From: Leucobacter sp. CX169
Lineage (GTDB): Bacteria; Actinomycetota; Actinomycetes; Actinomycetales; Microbacteriaceae
Reading direction: 5' to 3'
Assembly (NCBI RefSeq): GCF_017161405.1
Contig: NZ_CP071051.1
Span: 2,108,001 to 2,172,000, forward strand
DNA length: 64,000 nucleotides
Made by a program: the position numbers and the translations under genes. The notes under the pieces are model-generated. The model saw only the letters and a program-made list of their open reading frames with translations. It was not told the DNA's origin and searched no databases. Shown here piece by piece: positions 1-8,225 of the stretch (positions within the stretch are counted from its first letter, which is position 1; every line of letters starts with the position of its first letter).

Positions 1-1
1 G

Positions 2-469
2 GTGCAGCTCGCCGCCTCCTTCGGGGCCGTCGTGACCGCAGTCTCCAGCGCCCGCAATCGCGAGTTCGTGACCCGGCTCGGCGCGCAGCACCACGTCGAC
101 TATGCACGCACCCCCGTGGTGGCGCTGGAAGAGCAGTACGACGTCGTGTTCGACGCAGTCGGCAACCTCTCTCGGGCGGACGGCCTGCGCCTACTCGCCC
201 CCGACGGGACATTGGTTCTCGCGGTGGCGAGCCTTGCCGACATGATTCGCTCGCGCGGCCAGGTCGTCACCGGGACCGCGCCGGAACGTGCGGCGGACTT
301 CGCGCTGCTGCTTGAGCTCGTCGCGAGCGGACGGTTCGATCCGTCCGTCGAGGTGCTCGGCGGCCTGGAGGCCCTGCCCGAGGCCTACCGCCGCATCGAC
401 TCGGGCCGGAAGGTCGGCAACCTGGTGATCCTGCCTCAGCAGGACGCAGACCCGAACCGCAGTGCCTAG
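2..469 (+). CDS. Zinc-binding dehydrogenase / quinone oxidoreductase, C-terminal part
   Basis: The window opens inside this gene; only the last 155 residues are visible and the true start lies upstream. The fragment covers the second half of an MDR-family Rossmann domain and the closing catalytic segment: a conserved hydrophobic strand ending in VVFDAVG, a LLAPDGTLVLAV strand, and the usual tail with LPEAYRRIDSGRKVGNLVIL, which corresponds to the family's GKIVL ending. Members reduce quinones or enones, or oxidise alcohols, with NAD(P)H. The substrate cannot be judged. Its stop codon overlaps the convergent response regulator gene by 4 bp. Confidence 0.8.
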   Translation: MQLAASFGAVVTAVSSARNREFVTRLGAQHHVDYARTPVVALEEQYDVVFDAVGNLSRADGLRLLAPDGTLVLAVASLADMIRSRGQVVTGTAPERAADFALLLELVASGRFDPSVEVLGGLEALPEAYRRIDSGRKVGNLVILPQQDADPNRSA

Positions 470-1092
470 AGCAGCCCGAGTTCCATCGCGCGAGTGACCG
501 CACGCGTGCGATCTCCGACCGCGAGCTTCTCGAAGACATGCAGCAAGTGCGTCTTCACGGTGGCCTCCCCGATGCACAGCCGCACCGCGATCTCGGGGTT
601 GCTGAGACCCGCGGCCACGAGGGCCAGTACCTCGGTCTCGCGCGGCGTCAGCGTCGGTTTCGGCGCCGGATCGATGCGCGATCGCGCCACCAATCGGGCA
701 ACCATCTCGGGCGCGAGCACACTTCGCCCGGCTGCCACCGAGCGCACCCCCGCCAGGATCTCGGCCGCGGGTGAAGCCTTGAGCAGGTAGCCGCTGGCGC
801 CCGCCTCGATGGCCGCCAGGATCTGGTCGTCAGTCTCGTACGTGGTGAGCACGAGCACCTGCGGGGCGTCCGCCTGCCCATCGGCGATGCGGGCCGTCGC
901 TTCGACGCCGTCCACCCCGGGCATGCGGAGGTCCATCAGCACGACGTCGGGGCGATGCGCTGAAGCGCGTGCCACCGCTTCCGCTCCATCGCTTGCCTCT
1001 GCCACGACCTCGAGGTCTGATTCGTGGGCGAGCAGCGACACGATTCCCGCACGGACCACGGGGTGATCGTCGACGACCAGGATCCGAATCAT
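466..1092 (-). CDS. NarL/LuxR-family response regulator
   Basis: A 208-residue two-component response regulator. The N-terminal receiver has the acidic pair D8-D9, the phospho-acceptor D54 in VVLMDLRMPG and K105 in GYLLK. The C-terminal LuxR-type helix-turn-helix starts at LTPRETEVLALVAAGLSN (about residue 148). Its start overlaps the stop of the sensor kinase by 4 bp, so the two are translationally coupled. Being last in a run that begins with an ABC exporter, it probably controls that exporter and other envelope-stress genes. The stimulus is unknown. Confidence 0.93.
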   Translation of the reverse strand: MIRILVVDDHPVVRAGIVSLLAHESDLEVVAEASDGAEAVARASAHRPDVVLMDLRMPGVDGVEATARIADGQADAPQVLVLTTYETDDQILAAIEAGASGYLLKASPAAEILAGVRSVAAGRSVLAPEMVARLVARSRIDPAPKPTLTPRETEVLALVAAGLSNPEIAVRLCIGEATVKTHLLHVFEKLAVGDRTRAVTRAMELGLL

Positions 1093-2327
1093 CGGAGGAC
1101 ACCTTTCGCTTGCACCGTCGGCACGGGAAGCGGAAGGCTCACCCTGAGCAGCGAACCGCCCCCAGGGGCGGCTCCAAACGACACGACTCCCCCAGCAAGC
1201 GCCACCCGCTCACGCATGCCGGCGAGCCCGAAACCTGCCGTCTGGTCGTCAGCGTTACGACTCTCGCTCCCAGGGGCCGGTCCGACGCCGTCATCGAGCA
1301 CGGTGAGCAGGACCGCGTCAGGTCCCGCCGCAAGATTCAGGCGCGCGGTCGCTGCACGCGCGTGCTTACGTACATTCGCGAGGCCCTCCTGCGCAGCTCG
1401 CAGCAGGACTACCTCGAGCTCGCGCGGCAGTTCGCTGGGGGTGACGCTCACCGTGACCGAAATTCCCGTCTCGTCCTGAGTGCGCACCGCGATCCGGCTC
1501 AGTGATTCGGCGAGCCCGCGGCCGCCGAGTGGGTGCGTGCTCGCGACCAGCGCGCGTGCCTCGGCAAGCGCGTCCCGCGCCGTGCGCTCGATCAGCGCAA
1601 CCGTGCGGGTTGCCGCGGGCGCAACTGAGGACGCAGCCGCGGGGCCTTCGTCTAGCTCGGCCCCTGCGCGCTCCGCCAGCATGACGAGACCAGTCAGGCT
1701 CTGCGTCAATGTGTCGTGGAGATCGCGCGAGAGGCGCTCCCGCTCAGCCGCCGCGCCTGCCGCTGCGCTGAGCTGCGCCACCTCGCCCTGCGCCTGTGTG
1801 AGCTGCGCGACCAATTCCTTCGCGGCGGCACCGTCCTCTGAGATTCGGGTGATCCAAGTGCCGAGCGCGATCGAGAACGCGAAGCTGAGCGCCTGGATCC
1901 CGGCGACAATCGCGATCGACGCGGTCAGATCGATGCCGGTCGGCCCGAGGCTGACCCACAGGCCGGCCCCGATCAGCAGCGCGAGTACTCCGCTGCCCAC
2001 GACCGCTCGGCCATACGAAGGCGAGAGCATCCACAGCATCGGATAGAGCAGCGCCTGCAGACTGGCGAGATTGGGTTCCGCGGCAACGCCGACGGCCGCC
2101 AGCACGCCGACGATCGCAAGGAACACGAGCGCGAGCCCTGGCCTCGCCTGCTCCGTATCTGCCCGAGCGATGAGGCCCCGCCCCAGCAGCAGATACGCCA
2201 GCAGGATCCCGGCGAGCGACACCGCAGCAACCACCACGTTCGCGGGGGCCGGGTTCGAGAGCACGAGCGCCCCTGCCATCGCAGCGAGCGCCACGGCGAC
2301 CACGATGTCCCACCACTTCATCCGCAT
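1089..2327 (-). CDS. Sensor histidine kinase (HisKA_3 type)
   Basis: About 412 residues. The first 160 are hydrophobic with five or six probable membrane segments and no large extracellular domain, as in intramembrane-sensing kinases. A short coiled stretch rich in Ala, Gln and Glu leads to the dimerisation helix with the phospho-acceptor H204 in RDLHDTLTQS. The HATPase domain follows, with an N-box-like LANVRKHARA, DDGVG and GFGLAGMRERV. I start at ATG 2327 (GTG 2330 is also possible) because GGGAGG lies just upstream; the open frame extends to 2477, but that part reads as noise over the permease gene. Confidence 0.9.
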   Translation of the reverse strand: MRMKWWDIVVAVALAAMAGALVLSNPAPANVVVAAVSLAGILLAYLLLGRGLIARADTEQARPGLALVFLAIVGVLAAVGVAAEPNLASLQALLYPMLWMLSPSYGRAVVGSGVLALLIGAGLWVSLGPTGIDLTASIAIVAGIQALSFAFSIALGTWITRISEDGAAAKELVAQLTQAQGEVAQLSAAAGAAAERERLSRDLHDTLTQSLTGLVMLAERAGAELDEGPAAASSVAPAATRTVALIERTARDALAEARALVASTHPLGGRGLAESLSRIAVRTQDETGISVTVSVTPSELPRELEVVLLRAAQEGLANVRKHARAATARLNLAAGPDAVLLTVLDDGVGPAPGSESRNADDQTAGFGLAGMRERVALAGGVVSFGAAPGGGSLLRVSLPLPVPTVQAKGVLR

Positions 2328-2355
2328 CACAGAGACAGCCTCCCACGAAGGCGAC

Positions 2356-3219
2356 TCACGAGCGGCGAACCCACCGGAAGGTGAGCAAGCTGAGCACCAA
2401 ACCGATCGCAAGCCAGCCCGACAGCACCGCGGAGACCATGCCCAGGTCCCAGGCCCCAGAGACCTCGGCCACGGCAAAGCTCTCGGGAAGGAAGGCCGCG
2501 CGCATGCCCTGAGCCATCCACTTGAGCGGGAAGACTGATGCGATGTTTTGCAGCCATTCAGGCAGCATCGAGAACTGCAGGTAGACGCCCGAGATGAACT
2601 GCAGGATCAGCACGGGGGGCAGCACGACCGCGACGGCGCTCTTGCCAGTGCGCGGGACTGCGGCGAGCGCGACGCCGAGCAGCGCGCACACCGCGGTGCC
2701 GAGCACGAACACCCAGGCAAAAATCCACCAGTTCGCGGCCTCCGTCGGGAGTTCGACGCCAAAGGCGAAGCGGGCGACGAGCAACAGCAACACCGCCTGC
2801 GCGAGCCCGGTGACAAACACCTGCCCGAATTTCCCGATGAAGTAGCTCACCGGAGAGAGCGGGGTCCCGCCAAGGCGAGCGAGTCGTCCGTCGCTCTTCT
2901 CCATCGCGATGTCGACGGCGAGGTTCTGCGTGCCGCTCAGCAGCATGCCCGCCGCGAGCATACCCGTGAGGTAGTAGGTGGCGATGCTCACGCCGCCGCT
3001 GCCGTCAGGGTTCGTGCCGATGTTGCCCTGCGAGCTGAACGCGGCACTGAAGATGACGAGCATCATCACTGGGAAGAGGAAGGTGAAGAACACGGTGTCG
3101 CCCGCGCGGAAGTACCCGCGGAGTTCGAAGAGGGCGAGCCGGATCCCAGTGGGCAGGATCCCGGGAAGGGCCCCAGCCTGGCGCCGGGCGGCGGAGTGCG
3201 AAAGCCCTGCGGCGCTCAT
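2356..3219 (-). CDS. ABC-2 type transporter permease
   Basis: A 287-residue polytopic membrane protein, about six segments, with the ABC-2 permease layout: a cytoplasmic amino end, a hydrophobic helix around residues 35-60 (VFFTFLFPVMMLVIF), then four membrane segments clustered in the second half and a last one near residue 265. It should form the channel half of an exporter with the ATPase encoded immediately upstream, overlapping by 4 bp. The cargo is likely a drug, lipid or antimicrobial peptide, inferred from family and from linkage to a two-component system. Confidence 0.9.
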   Translation of the reverse strand: MSAAGLSHSAARRQAGALPGILPTGIRLALFELRGYFRAGDTVFFTFLFPVMMLVIFSAAFSSQGNIGTNPDGSGGVSIATYYLTGMLAAGMLLSGTQNLAVDIAMEKSDGRLARLGGTPLSPVSYFIGKFGQVFVTGLAQAVLLLLVARFAFGVELPTEAANWWIFAWVFVLGTAVCALLGVALAAVPRTGKSAVAVVLPPVLILQFISGVYLQFSMLPEWLQNIASVFPLKWMAQGMRAAFLPESFAVAEVSGAWDLGMVSAVLSGWLAIGLVLSLLTFRWVRRS

Positions 3220-4109
3220 GCTGCACGCCCTTCGAGCTGCGCGGCGCGGTCGTCGCCGATGAGGCCGAGGTAGATGTCTTCGAGGCTTGGCCTGATCACC
3301 TCGAGCTCTGGCGGTTCGCCGCCGTGCCCGGCGACCAGGCGCGCGACCAGCTCGCCTGGGTGCTCGGTGCGTTCGTCGTGCAGTTGCCCATCGGGCCCGC
3401 GCCAGCGCACCCGAGGCACGCGCGCGAGCGGCCCGCCGATTCGGTCCACGGTATCGATGGCGACCAGGCGCCCACCCGAGATCACGCCGGCGCGATCCGC
3501 GAGCCGGGCCGCCTCCTCGAGGTAGTGGGTCGTGAGCAGGATCGTGGTGCCGTCCGCCTTGAGCGATTCGATGAGGCCCCAGAACTGGTGCCGCGCCTCT
3601 GGGTCAAACCCGGTGGTGGGCTCGTCCAGGAAGAGCACCTCCGGGTTTCCGACGATGCCGAGGGCGACGTCGACGCGCCGCTGCTGCCCGCCCGAGAGCT
3701 TGGTCACCCGCACGTCCCGACGCTCCGCGAGGCCGACGGCGGCGATCACGGCCTCCGGGTCCCGGGGGTTTGGGTACAACGCGGCATAGTGCCGCACGAG
3801 CTCGACGACCGTGTACGGCCCAGTGTCTCCGCTCGTCTGCGTCACGATCCCGATACGCGCCCTCCAGGCACGCCCAGCCGCGACCGGGTCGCTCCCGAGC
3901 ACGCGCACGCTTCCCTCGCTCGGACGGACCACCCCGGTCAGGATCCCGATCGTGGTGGACTTCCCCGCCCCGTTGGGGCCGAGCAGCGCGAAGGTCTCTC
4001 CGCCCGGAATCTCCAACGAAACGTCGTCGAGCACGGTGCGCGCGCCATAGCGTTTGGAGAGCCCGATTGCCTCAATCGCGGCGCCCACCGGGGCAGTGTG
4101 TGCAGTCAT
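3216..4109 (-). CDS. ABC transporter ATP-binding protein
   Basis: A 297-residue nucleotide-binding subunit. Visible motifs are Walker A (LLGPNGAGKSTT), the signature LSGGQQRRVD, Walker B (VLFLDEPTTGFDP) and the H-loop LLTTHYLEEA. A C-terminal extension of about 80 residues is typical of DrrA/CcmA-type drug or lipid exporters. ATG 4109 is preferred; the upstream TTG at 4130 would only add seven residues. The next gene begins inside its stop codon. Together with the permease and two-component genes it forms a four-gene minus-strand operon. Confidence 0.92.
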   Translation of the reverse strand: MTAHTAPVGAAIEAIGLSKRYGARTVLDDVSLEIPGGETFALLGPNGAGKSTTIGILTGVVRPSEGSVRVLGSDPVAAGRAWRARIGIVTQTSGDTGPYTVVELVRHYAALYPNPRDPEAVIAAVGLAERRDVRVTKLSGGQQRRVDVALGIVGNPEVLFLDEPTTGFDPEARHQFWGLIESLKADGTTILLTTHYLEEAARLADRAGVISGGRLVAIDTVDRIGGPLARVPRVRWRGPDGQLHDERTEHPGELVARLVAGHGGEPPELEVIRPSLEDIYLGLIGDDRAAQLEGRAA

Positions 4110-4197
4110 GACACCAGTCTCGCCCGGCAACGGGTAAAGCGGCAGCCGTCAGCCCACTGATCTTTCCCTCCACCGGTCAGTGGATGCGGGTCGTCAC

Positions 4198-4443
4198 TCA
4201 GGGCGCGTCGAAGATCGCCGGTTTGTCTTCGGACGTTGATCCGGCCAGGCGGATGCCGAGCAGCCGCAGCACCTCGAAGTATCGGGCGTTCGCCTGCTTG
4301 CCTTTGCCGAGCTCGAGCTCCGACAGCCAGCGTTGGCTGACGCCGAGCCGGTCGGCGAGATCCTGCTGGCTCGCCCCGTAGCGCTCGCGCACGGAACGCA
4401 CCAGACGTCCGACGTCCTCTGGGGAGCTGATCGGTGATTCCAC
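4198..4443 (-). CDS. Small XRE-family helix-turn-helix regulator (HipB-like)
   Basis: An 81-residue protein that is almost only a Cro/C1-type helix-turn-helix: LVRSVRERYG-ASQQDLADRLGVSQRWLSELE, with the recognition helix in SQRWLSELE. The spacing and length resemble HipB-type antitoxins, but no HipA kinase lies nearby. It lies 88 bp upstream of the ABC exporter operon on the same strand, so it may be the first gene of that transcript or its repressor. An overlapping frame of similar size is a shadow. Confidence 0.8.
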   Translation of the reverse strand: MESPISSPEDVGRLVRSVRERYGASQQDLADRLGVSQRWLSELELGKGKQANARYFEVLRLLGIRLAGSTSEDKPAIFDAP

Positions 4444-4571
4444 ATGGTCCTCCTTTGCACGAATTCGTAGTCACAGCCTACGCGGCGATGGGCACCAGGC
4501 CACCACCCTCCCAGGCAAATTCCCCGCCTGCATCAATACGCTGGGACCACCAACGAAGCTCTGGAGGATCC

Positions 4572-4907
4572 ATGAAGTGCCCTACTGATTCAGCGACACT
4601 CGTCATGAGCGAGCGCAGCGGCGTCGAGATCGATTACTGCCCCGAGTGCCGGGGCGTCTGGCTCGATCGCGGCGAGCTCGACAAGATCATCGACCGCGCC
4701 GAGGCGGAATTTGCCGCGCGCACCCCCGCTGCTGCGGCTCCTGTGGCCCCGGCTGCTCCCGCAGCTCCCCCCGCGCACGCCGCGCCGAGCTACCCGGATC
4801 CCCGCTACGCGCAGCAGCAGCCTCAGTACGACAACCGCGGGTACGACAACCGCGGGTACAACCGGCCGAAGAAGAAGGAAAGCTGGTTCAGCGAGCTGTT
4901 CGACTAA
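4572..4907 (+). CDS. TFIIB-type zinc ribbon protein
   Basis: A 111-residue protein of the zf-TFIIB family. The conserved head is MKCPTDSATL, then IDYCPECRGVWLDRGELDKI; C3, C23 and C26 are potential zinc ligands while the fourth position is Asp, as in many relatives. A low-complexity Ala/Pro linker (about residues 49-70) and a Tyr/Asn/Arg stretch with YDNRG repeated twice follow, and the protein ends in ESWFSELFD. Start ATG 4572 has GGAGG six bases upstream. Function is unknown. The last 28 coding bases before the stop reappear at 5791-5818. Confidence 0.87.
   Translation: MKCPTDSATLVMSERSGVEIDYCPECRGVWLDRGELDKIIDRAEAEFAARTPAAAAPVAPAAPAAPPAHAAPSYPDPRYAQQQPQYDNRGYDNRGYNRPKKKESWFSELFD
4877..4904 (+). 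repeat. 28-bp direct repeat, copy 1
   Basis: The end of the zinc-ribbon gene, just before its stop codon. It matches 5791-5818 at 27 of 28 positions; the only difference is T at 4887 against C at 5801. The two copies are in the same orientation, 914 bp apart, and the dipeptidase gene lies between them. Confidence 0.9.
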
Positions 4908-4917
4908 ACCACCCGTC

Positions 4918-4958
4918 GTCAGCAGGGGCCGATCGCGAAGTTTCGCGCCCCTGCTGAC
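4918..4958. terminator. Hairpin between convergent genes (possible bidirectional terminator)
   Basis: GTCAGCAGGGGC (4918-4929) pairs perfectly with GCCCCTGCTGAC (4947-4958). The interior can also form CGCGAA/TTCGCG. It covers the stop codon and last residues of the dipeptidase gene and sits 10 bp after the zinc-ribbon stop, the usual place for a terminator serving two convergent genes. There is no T-run on either side, so factor-independent termination is uncertain. Confidence 0.5.
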
Positions 4959-5680
4959 TCCGGCAGCGGGAATGAAAAGTGCCACCATTCCTGCGGGTAC
5001 GGCTCGAAGCCAGCGGCGAGCATCGCCTCGCGTAACCGGGTGCGATTCTCGAACTGGGCAGCGTCGATCCCTTCCGCCTCGTAGTGAGAGCGCAGATCGA
5101 AGAGGTCGAACTCGCCGCCCATATCGAGCGGTTCACCCGAGGCCGAGTCGACGAGGGTGAGGTCGACCGTGCCGCCGAGCGAGTGCTTCGAACGCTCGGC
5201 GATGTAACCGAGTTCGAAGAGCTGCGGCTTCTCGAACGTCGGGTAATACTCGGCCCGCGTCGCGTCATCGTCTGTCTGCGCCCAGTCCATGAAGAACTGC
5301 ACGGCGCGTGTTGGGCGATATGCGTCGAGAACGAGCAGCTCGAGCCCTTGCCCGGCGAGCGACGACTGCACGGCCGCGAGCGCCTCGGCCGCGTCATCGC
5401 GCAGCACCGCGGCCGATTCCGATTCGTACCCGTCGACGACCTCGCCGGTGAAGTTGGCGCGGGTGGCGTAGCGCAGCTCGACCGCGATGCTCGGGTCGAC
5501 GTCGCTGACGTACTCAAAGCCCTCGGGGAGCAGCGGGCAACTTGCGCCAGTCACCGCGTCCGCGCTGCCCTCGGCCGCCTCAGGCGCGACCACCGAACGG
5601 GCATGCGTACATCCGGCAAGCATCACCAGCGCCCCGGCGGCGAGTGACGCCGTCACCGCGATCCGCTTCGCGTAGTTCAC
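4919..5680 (-). CDS. D-alanyl-D-alanine dipeptidase (VanX/DdpX family), lipoprotein
   Basis: About 253 residues from GTG 5680, which has GGGGGA upstream. The protein begins with a lipoprotein signal ending in LAGC (Cys24), so it should be anchored outside the membrane. The peptidase M15D core shows DAYRP (R122), the zinc motif SKHSLGGTVDLT (H166, D173) and the second zinc/catalytic pair in EWWHF (E231, H234). VanX-type enzymes hydrolyse D-Ala-D-Ala; a periplasm-side lipoprotein version more likely recycles wall dipeptide than gives vancomycin resistance, and no vanH/vanA genes are here. The gene is flanked by a 28-bp direct repeat. Confidence 0.88.
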   Translation of the reverse strand: MNYAKRIAVTASLAAGALVMLAGCTHARSVVAPEAAEGSADAVTGASCPLLPEGFEYVSDVDPSIAVELRYATRANFTGEVVDGYESESAAVLRDDAAEALAAVQSSLAGQGLELLVLDAYRPTRAVQFFMDWAQTDDDATRAEYYPTFEKPQLFELGYIAERSKHSLGGTVDLTLVDSASGEPLDMGGEFDLFDLRSHYEAEGIDAAQFENRTRLREAMLAAGFEPYPQEWWHFSFPLPESAGARNFAIGPC

Positions 5681-5790
5681 GCGGTCCCCCAACTTCCCAG
5701 CCTGAATCGTCGGCGACAGCCGCCGAGCGATCGATTGACGCCATTCTGGCGCATACCGAGTGCTCGCGCGAAACACCGTCCGCAGAGGTG

Positions 5791-5818
5791 GGAAAGCTGG
5801 CTCAGCGAGCTGTTCGAC
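5791..5818 (+). repeat. 28-bp direct repeat, copy 2
   Basis: A near-exact copy of the zinc-ribbon gene's tail. Read on the plus strand it still encodes ESWLSELFD-like residues but has no gene in front of it and continues without the stop. It overlaps the last codons and stop of the VOC gene on the other strand. Confidence 0.9.
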
Positions 5819-6236
5819 GAGGCAGTTCCGGGGCGATGGCAGCGTGTACGTTGCCGTCGCCCCGCACTTGCGACATGATCGCGAGCGTCTGCCCGTCGGG
5901 GTCGTGGAAGAACGCCATCCACTCCTCGACCCCCGTCTCGTGCTGGTAGATGAGGTGCGGCGCCCCGATGAAGCTCACGCCGCGCTCGGTGAGCAAGGCG
6001 TGGGTCGCATGAATGTCGTCCACGCGGAAGTAGATGACCGACTCGCCCCGCACATCGGTTTCACCCTCGCCCGAGGTGAGAAACAGCCGCATACCGCCGA
6101 GGTCGAAGAACGCCAGGTCGCCAAACCGGTAGAGCATGGCGAAGCCGAGCACGTCGGAGTACCACTGAACCGCCGCCTCGATGTCACTCACCCGCCGGGA
6201 GATTTGCCCGACCGGTCCCATCGTGAACTGATCCAT
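5802..6236 (-). CDS. VOC / glyoxalase-bleomycin resistance family protein
   Basis: A 144-residue protein with the paired beta-alpha-beta-beta-beta units of the vicinal oxygen chelate fold: VGQISRRVSDIEAAVQWYSD and LGFAMLYRFG in the first half, YFRVDDIHATHALL, then GVEEWMAFFHDPDGQTLAIMS in the second. The metal-site Glu of the second unit is not obvious; the DPDGQ loop is present. Members include lyases, dioxygenases and drug-binding proteins, so substrate is open. The final residues and the stop codon fall inside the 28-bp repeat, so the natural C-terminus may have been replaced. Confidence 0.85.
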   Translation of the reverse strand: MDQFTMGPVGQISRRVSDIEAAVQWYSDVLGFAMLYRFGDLAFFDLGGMRLFLTSGEGETDVRGESVIYFRVDDIHATHALLTERGVSFIGAPHLIYQHETGVEEWMAFFHDPDGQTLAIMSQVRGDGNVHAAIAPELPRRTAR

Positions 6237-6264
6237 CGCGACCTCGCAATCTGACTCGGTTCCA

Positions 6265-6308
6265 CGGTAGCCGCGTAAGCCGAATGTGACCTCCGTGTTC
6301 GGCTACCG
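6265..6308. repeat. Inverted repeat with two exclusive pairings
   Basis: CGGTAGCCG (6265-6273) pairs with CGGCTACCG (6300-6308). An inner GCCGAA (6279-6284) can instead pair with TTCGGC (6298-6303), so the two stems compete for the same bases. It lies in the gap between the divergent VOC and sensor kinase genes, about 30 bp upstream of the VOC start. I see nothing else in the 6237-6530 gap. Confidence 0.45.
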
Positions 6309-6530
6309 AACCTGAGCCGCGCGCTCCTTACTCCAACTCACCAGCGGGTGCAGCAGCGAGATCAGCGCACGCCCGGATGGCGGCACCCCTAGACCTACGT
6401 CCTGTCTTTGGGCGAGCGGCCGAGCGGCGGTGCACCGGACGCGTTCGCTGTGCTTAGCTGGTCTCGCACTTCCCGGCGCCAACATCGCGGCGCCGCGATC
6501 AGGGTGCGCCGTGACCCGGGGGGCGAGCGA

Positions 6531-8225
6531 ATGCGAAGGACTGGCGCGCACCACCGCGGGCTACCGCCAATGCGTCGATCGCTCGACCGCTCGCTCATTG
6601 CGCTCGCGTGCGCGGGGATGCTCTTGGTCCTTGTCTTGGTCGCCGTGACTCCGACTGACTTACCGCTCGCCCCCTTCGTGCTCTTTCCCCTCACGGTCGC
6701 GGTGTACCTGGGCGCTGGCCTGCTCGCGTGGCACGGACGCCCCGGCAGCTTGATGGGTCCGCTCATTCTGCTGTCCGGCGCCGCAGTGCTCCTGGTTGGC
6801 CTCGGGAACTCCCCGCTGCCCGTGCTCGCGACCGCCGGCACCCTAGCCGCGACCGTGCCCCTCGCCACGTTCATTCACCTCCTACTCGCCTTCCCCACCG
6901 GTCGACTGCGCACCCGCGCGGCGCGGGCCACCACCGCTATGGCCTACCTCACCGCCACCTTGCTGCAGGCGCCGGTGCTAGGTGAGTCAGTGCAGGCCGC
7001 GGCGGGCGCCATCGTATTCTCGGCCACCGCCCTGCTGCTCATCGTGCGCCTGCGTGCGGCGAGCGGGGCCGAACGCCGCGTCCTCATCCCGCTCTTTTCG
7101 TACGGACTCATCGCGACCATTCTGCTCGTCACGTCCGCTCACCTGTTCCCACTGCTGCTCGGCTGGCAGCTCGACCAGGTGGGCACCTTCCAGCTCGTCG
7201 TCTTCATGGCGCTGCCTGTGGCATTCTCGCTCGCCGTGCTGCGCGGCGGCGTCGCCCGCACCGGCGAGGTCGAAGAGCTCGGCGAGTGGCTCGAATCTGG
7301 GACGACGAACCAGACGGGAATCGCCTCCGCACTCGCGCGGACCTTAGGAGACCCCTCGCTCACCATCTGGTTCTGGGCGCCGCAGCTCAACGCGTTCGTC
7401 GACACACAGGGCGACCAGGTTGCCGACCCACACGGGGACGATCAGCGAGGATTCGAGATCGTCCAGCTTGATGGTCGTCGCATCGGCGCCATCAGCTTCG
7501 ACCGCGCGCTGTCCTCCGAGCCGGAACTCATGAGCACCGCGAGCAGGGTCGTCGCGCTCGCGCTTGACCGCGAGCGGCTCACCGCGCTGTTGCACGCGAG
7601 CCGCACCGACCTCCAGCGGTCTCGGGAACGCCTTGTTGAGGTGGCGGACACCGAGCGTCGGAGGATCGCGCAAGACCTCCATGACGGTCTCCAATCCGAG
7701 CTCGTGCTGCTCGGCATCGAGGCGCAGCAGATGGCGCACGCGGCCGCGGACGACACCGACTTCGCCGAGCGCGCCGTTCGGCTGCGGCGCGACATCGATC
7801 GCTCGGCAGCAGGCCTCCGCAGCCTGGTGCACGCCGTCATGCCCGCGCCCCTCATTCAGCGCGGTCTCTCGGCCGCCGCCGAAGATCTCGTGGATCGCAT
7901 GCCCATTCCCACCGAACTGCACCTTGCTGTCGCTGACGGCGAGCTCTCCGCGGCAATCGAGAGCACCGCATATTTCGTGGTCGCGGAAGCCCTCACCAAC
8001 GCAGTCAAGCACTCGGCGGCGAACTCCATCCGCGTGGCGCTCGAGCGCTCCGGGTCCACCCTGTGCATCGAGATACGCGATGACGGCGTGGGCGGCGCGC
8101 GCGCCGGCATCGGCGCCGGACTCACGGGAATGGCCGAGCGCATCGACGTGCTCGGAGGGGCCATGCGCATCACCAGCGTGCCGGGCGAAGGCACCACGAT
8201 TCGGGCGGAGGTACCGAGTGATTGA
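6531..8225 (+). CDS. Sensor histidine kinase, multi-spanning
   Basis: About 564 residues. The first third has seven or so hydrophobic segments, typical of actinobacterial kinases with an integral membrane sensor. A linker with a poorly conserved GAF-like stretch leads to the HisKA_3 helix, ERRRIAQDLHDGLQSELVLL, with H384 as phospho-acceptor. The HATPase part shows VVAEALTNAVKHS, IRDDGVGGA and GLTGMAERIDVLGG. ATG 6531 has GGGGGG eight bases upstream; ATG 6570 is the alternative. The stop overlaps the GTG start of the partner regulator. Confidence 0.88.
   Translation: MRRTGAHHRGLPPMRRSLDRSLIALACAGMLLVLVLVAVTPTDLPLAPFVLFPLTVAVYLGAGLLAWHGRPGSLMGPLILLSGAAVLLVGLGNSPLPVLATAGTLAATVPLATFIHLLLAFPTGRLRTRAARATTAMAYLTATLLQAPVLGESVQAAAGAIVFSATALLLIVRLRAASGAERRVLIPLFSYGLIATILLVTSAHLFPLLLGWQLDQVGTFQLVVFMALPVAFSLAVLRGGVARTGEVEELGEWLESGTTNQTGIASALARTLGDPSLTIWFWAPQLNAFVDTQGDQVADPHGDDQRGFEIVQLDGRRIGAISFDRALSSEPELMSTASRVVALALDRERLTALLHASRTDLQRSRERLVEVADTERRRIAQDLHDGLQSELVLLGIEAQQMAHAAADDTDFAERAVRLRRDIDRSAAGLRSLVHAVMPAPLIQRGLSAAAEDLVDRMPIPTELHLAVADGELSAAIESTAYFVVAEALTNAVKHSAANSIRVALERSGSTLCIEIRDDGVGGARAGIGAGLTGMAERIDVLGGAMRITSVPGEGTTIRAEVPSD

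Noticed and set aside
4919-5680. Vancomycin resistance cluster
   Set aside because: Only the VanX-like gene is present; no vanH, vanA/B ligase or vanRS is seen, and the protein is a lipoprotein.
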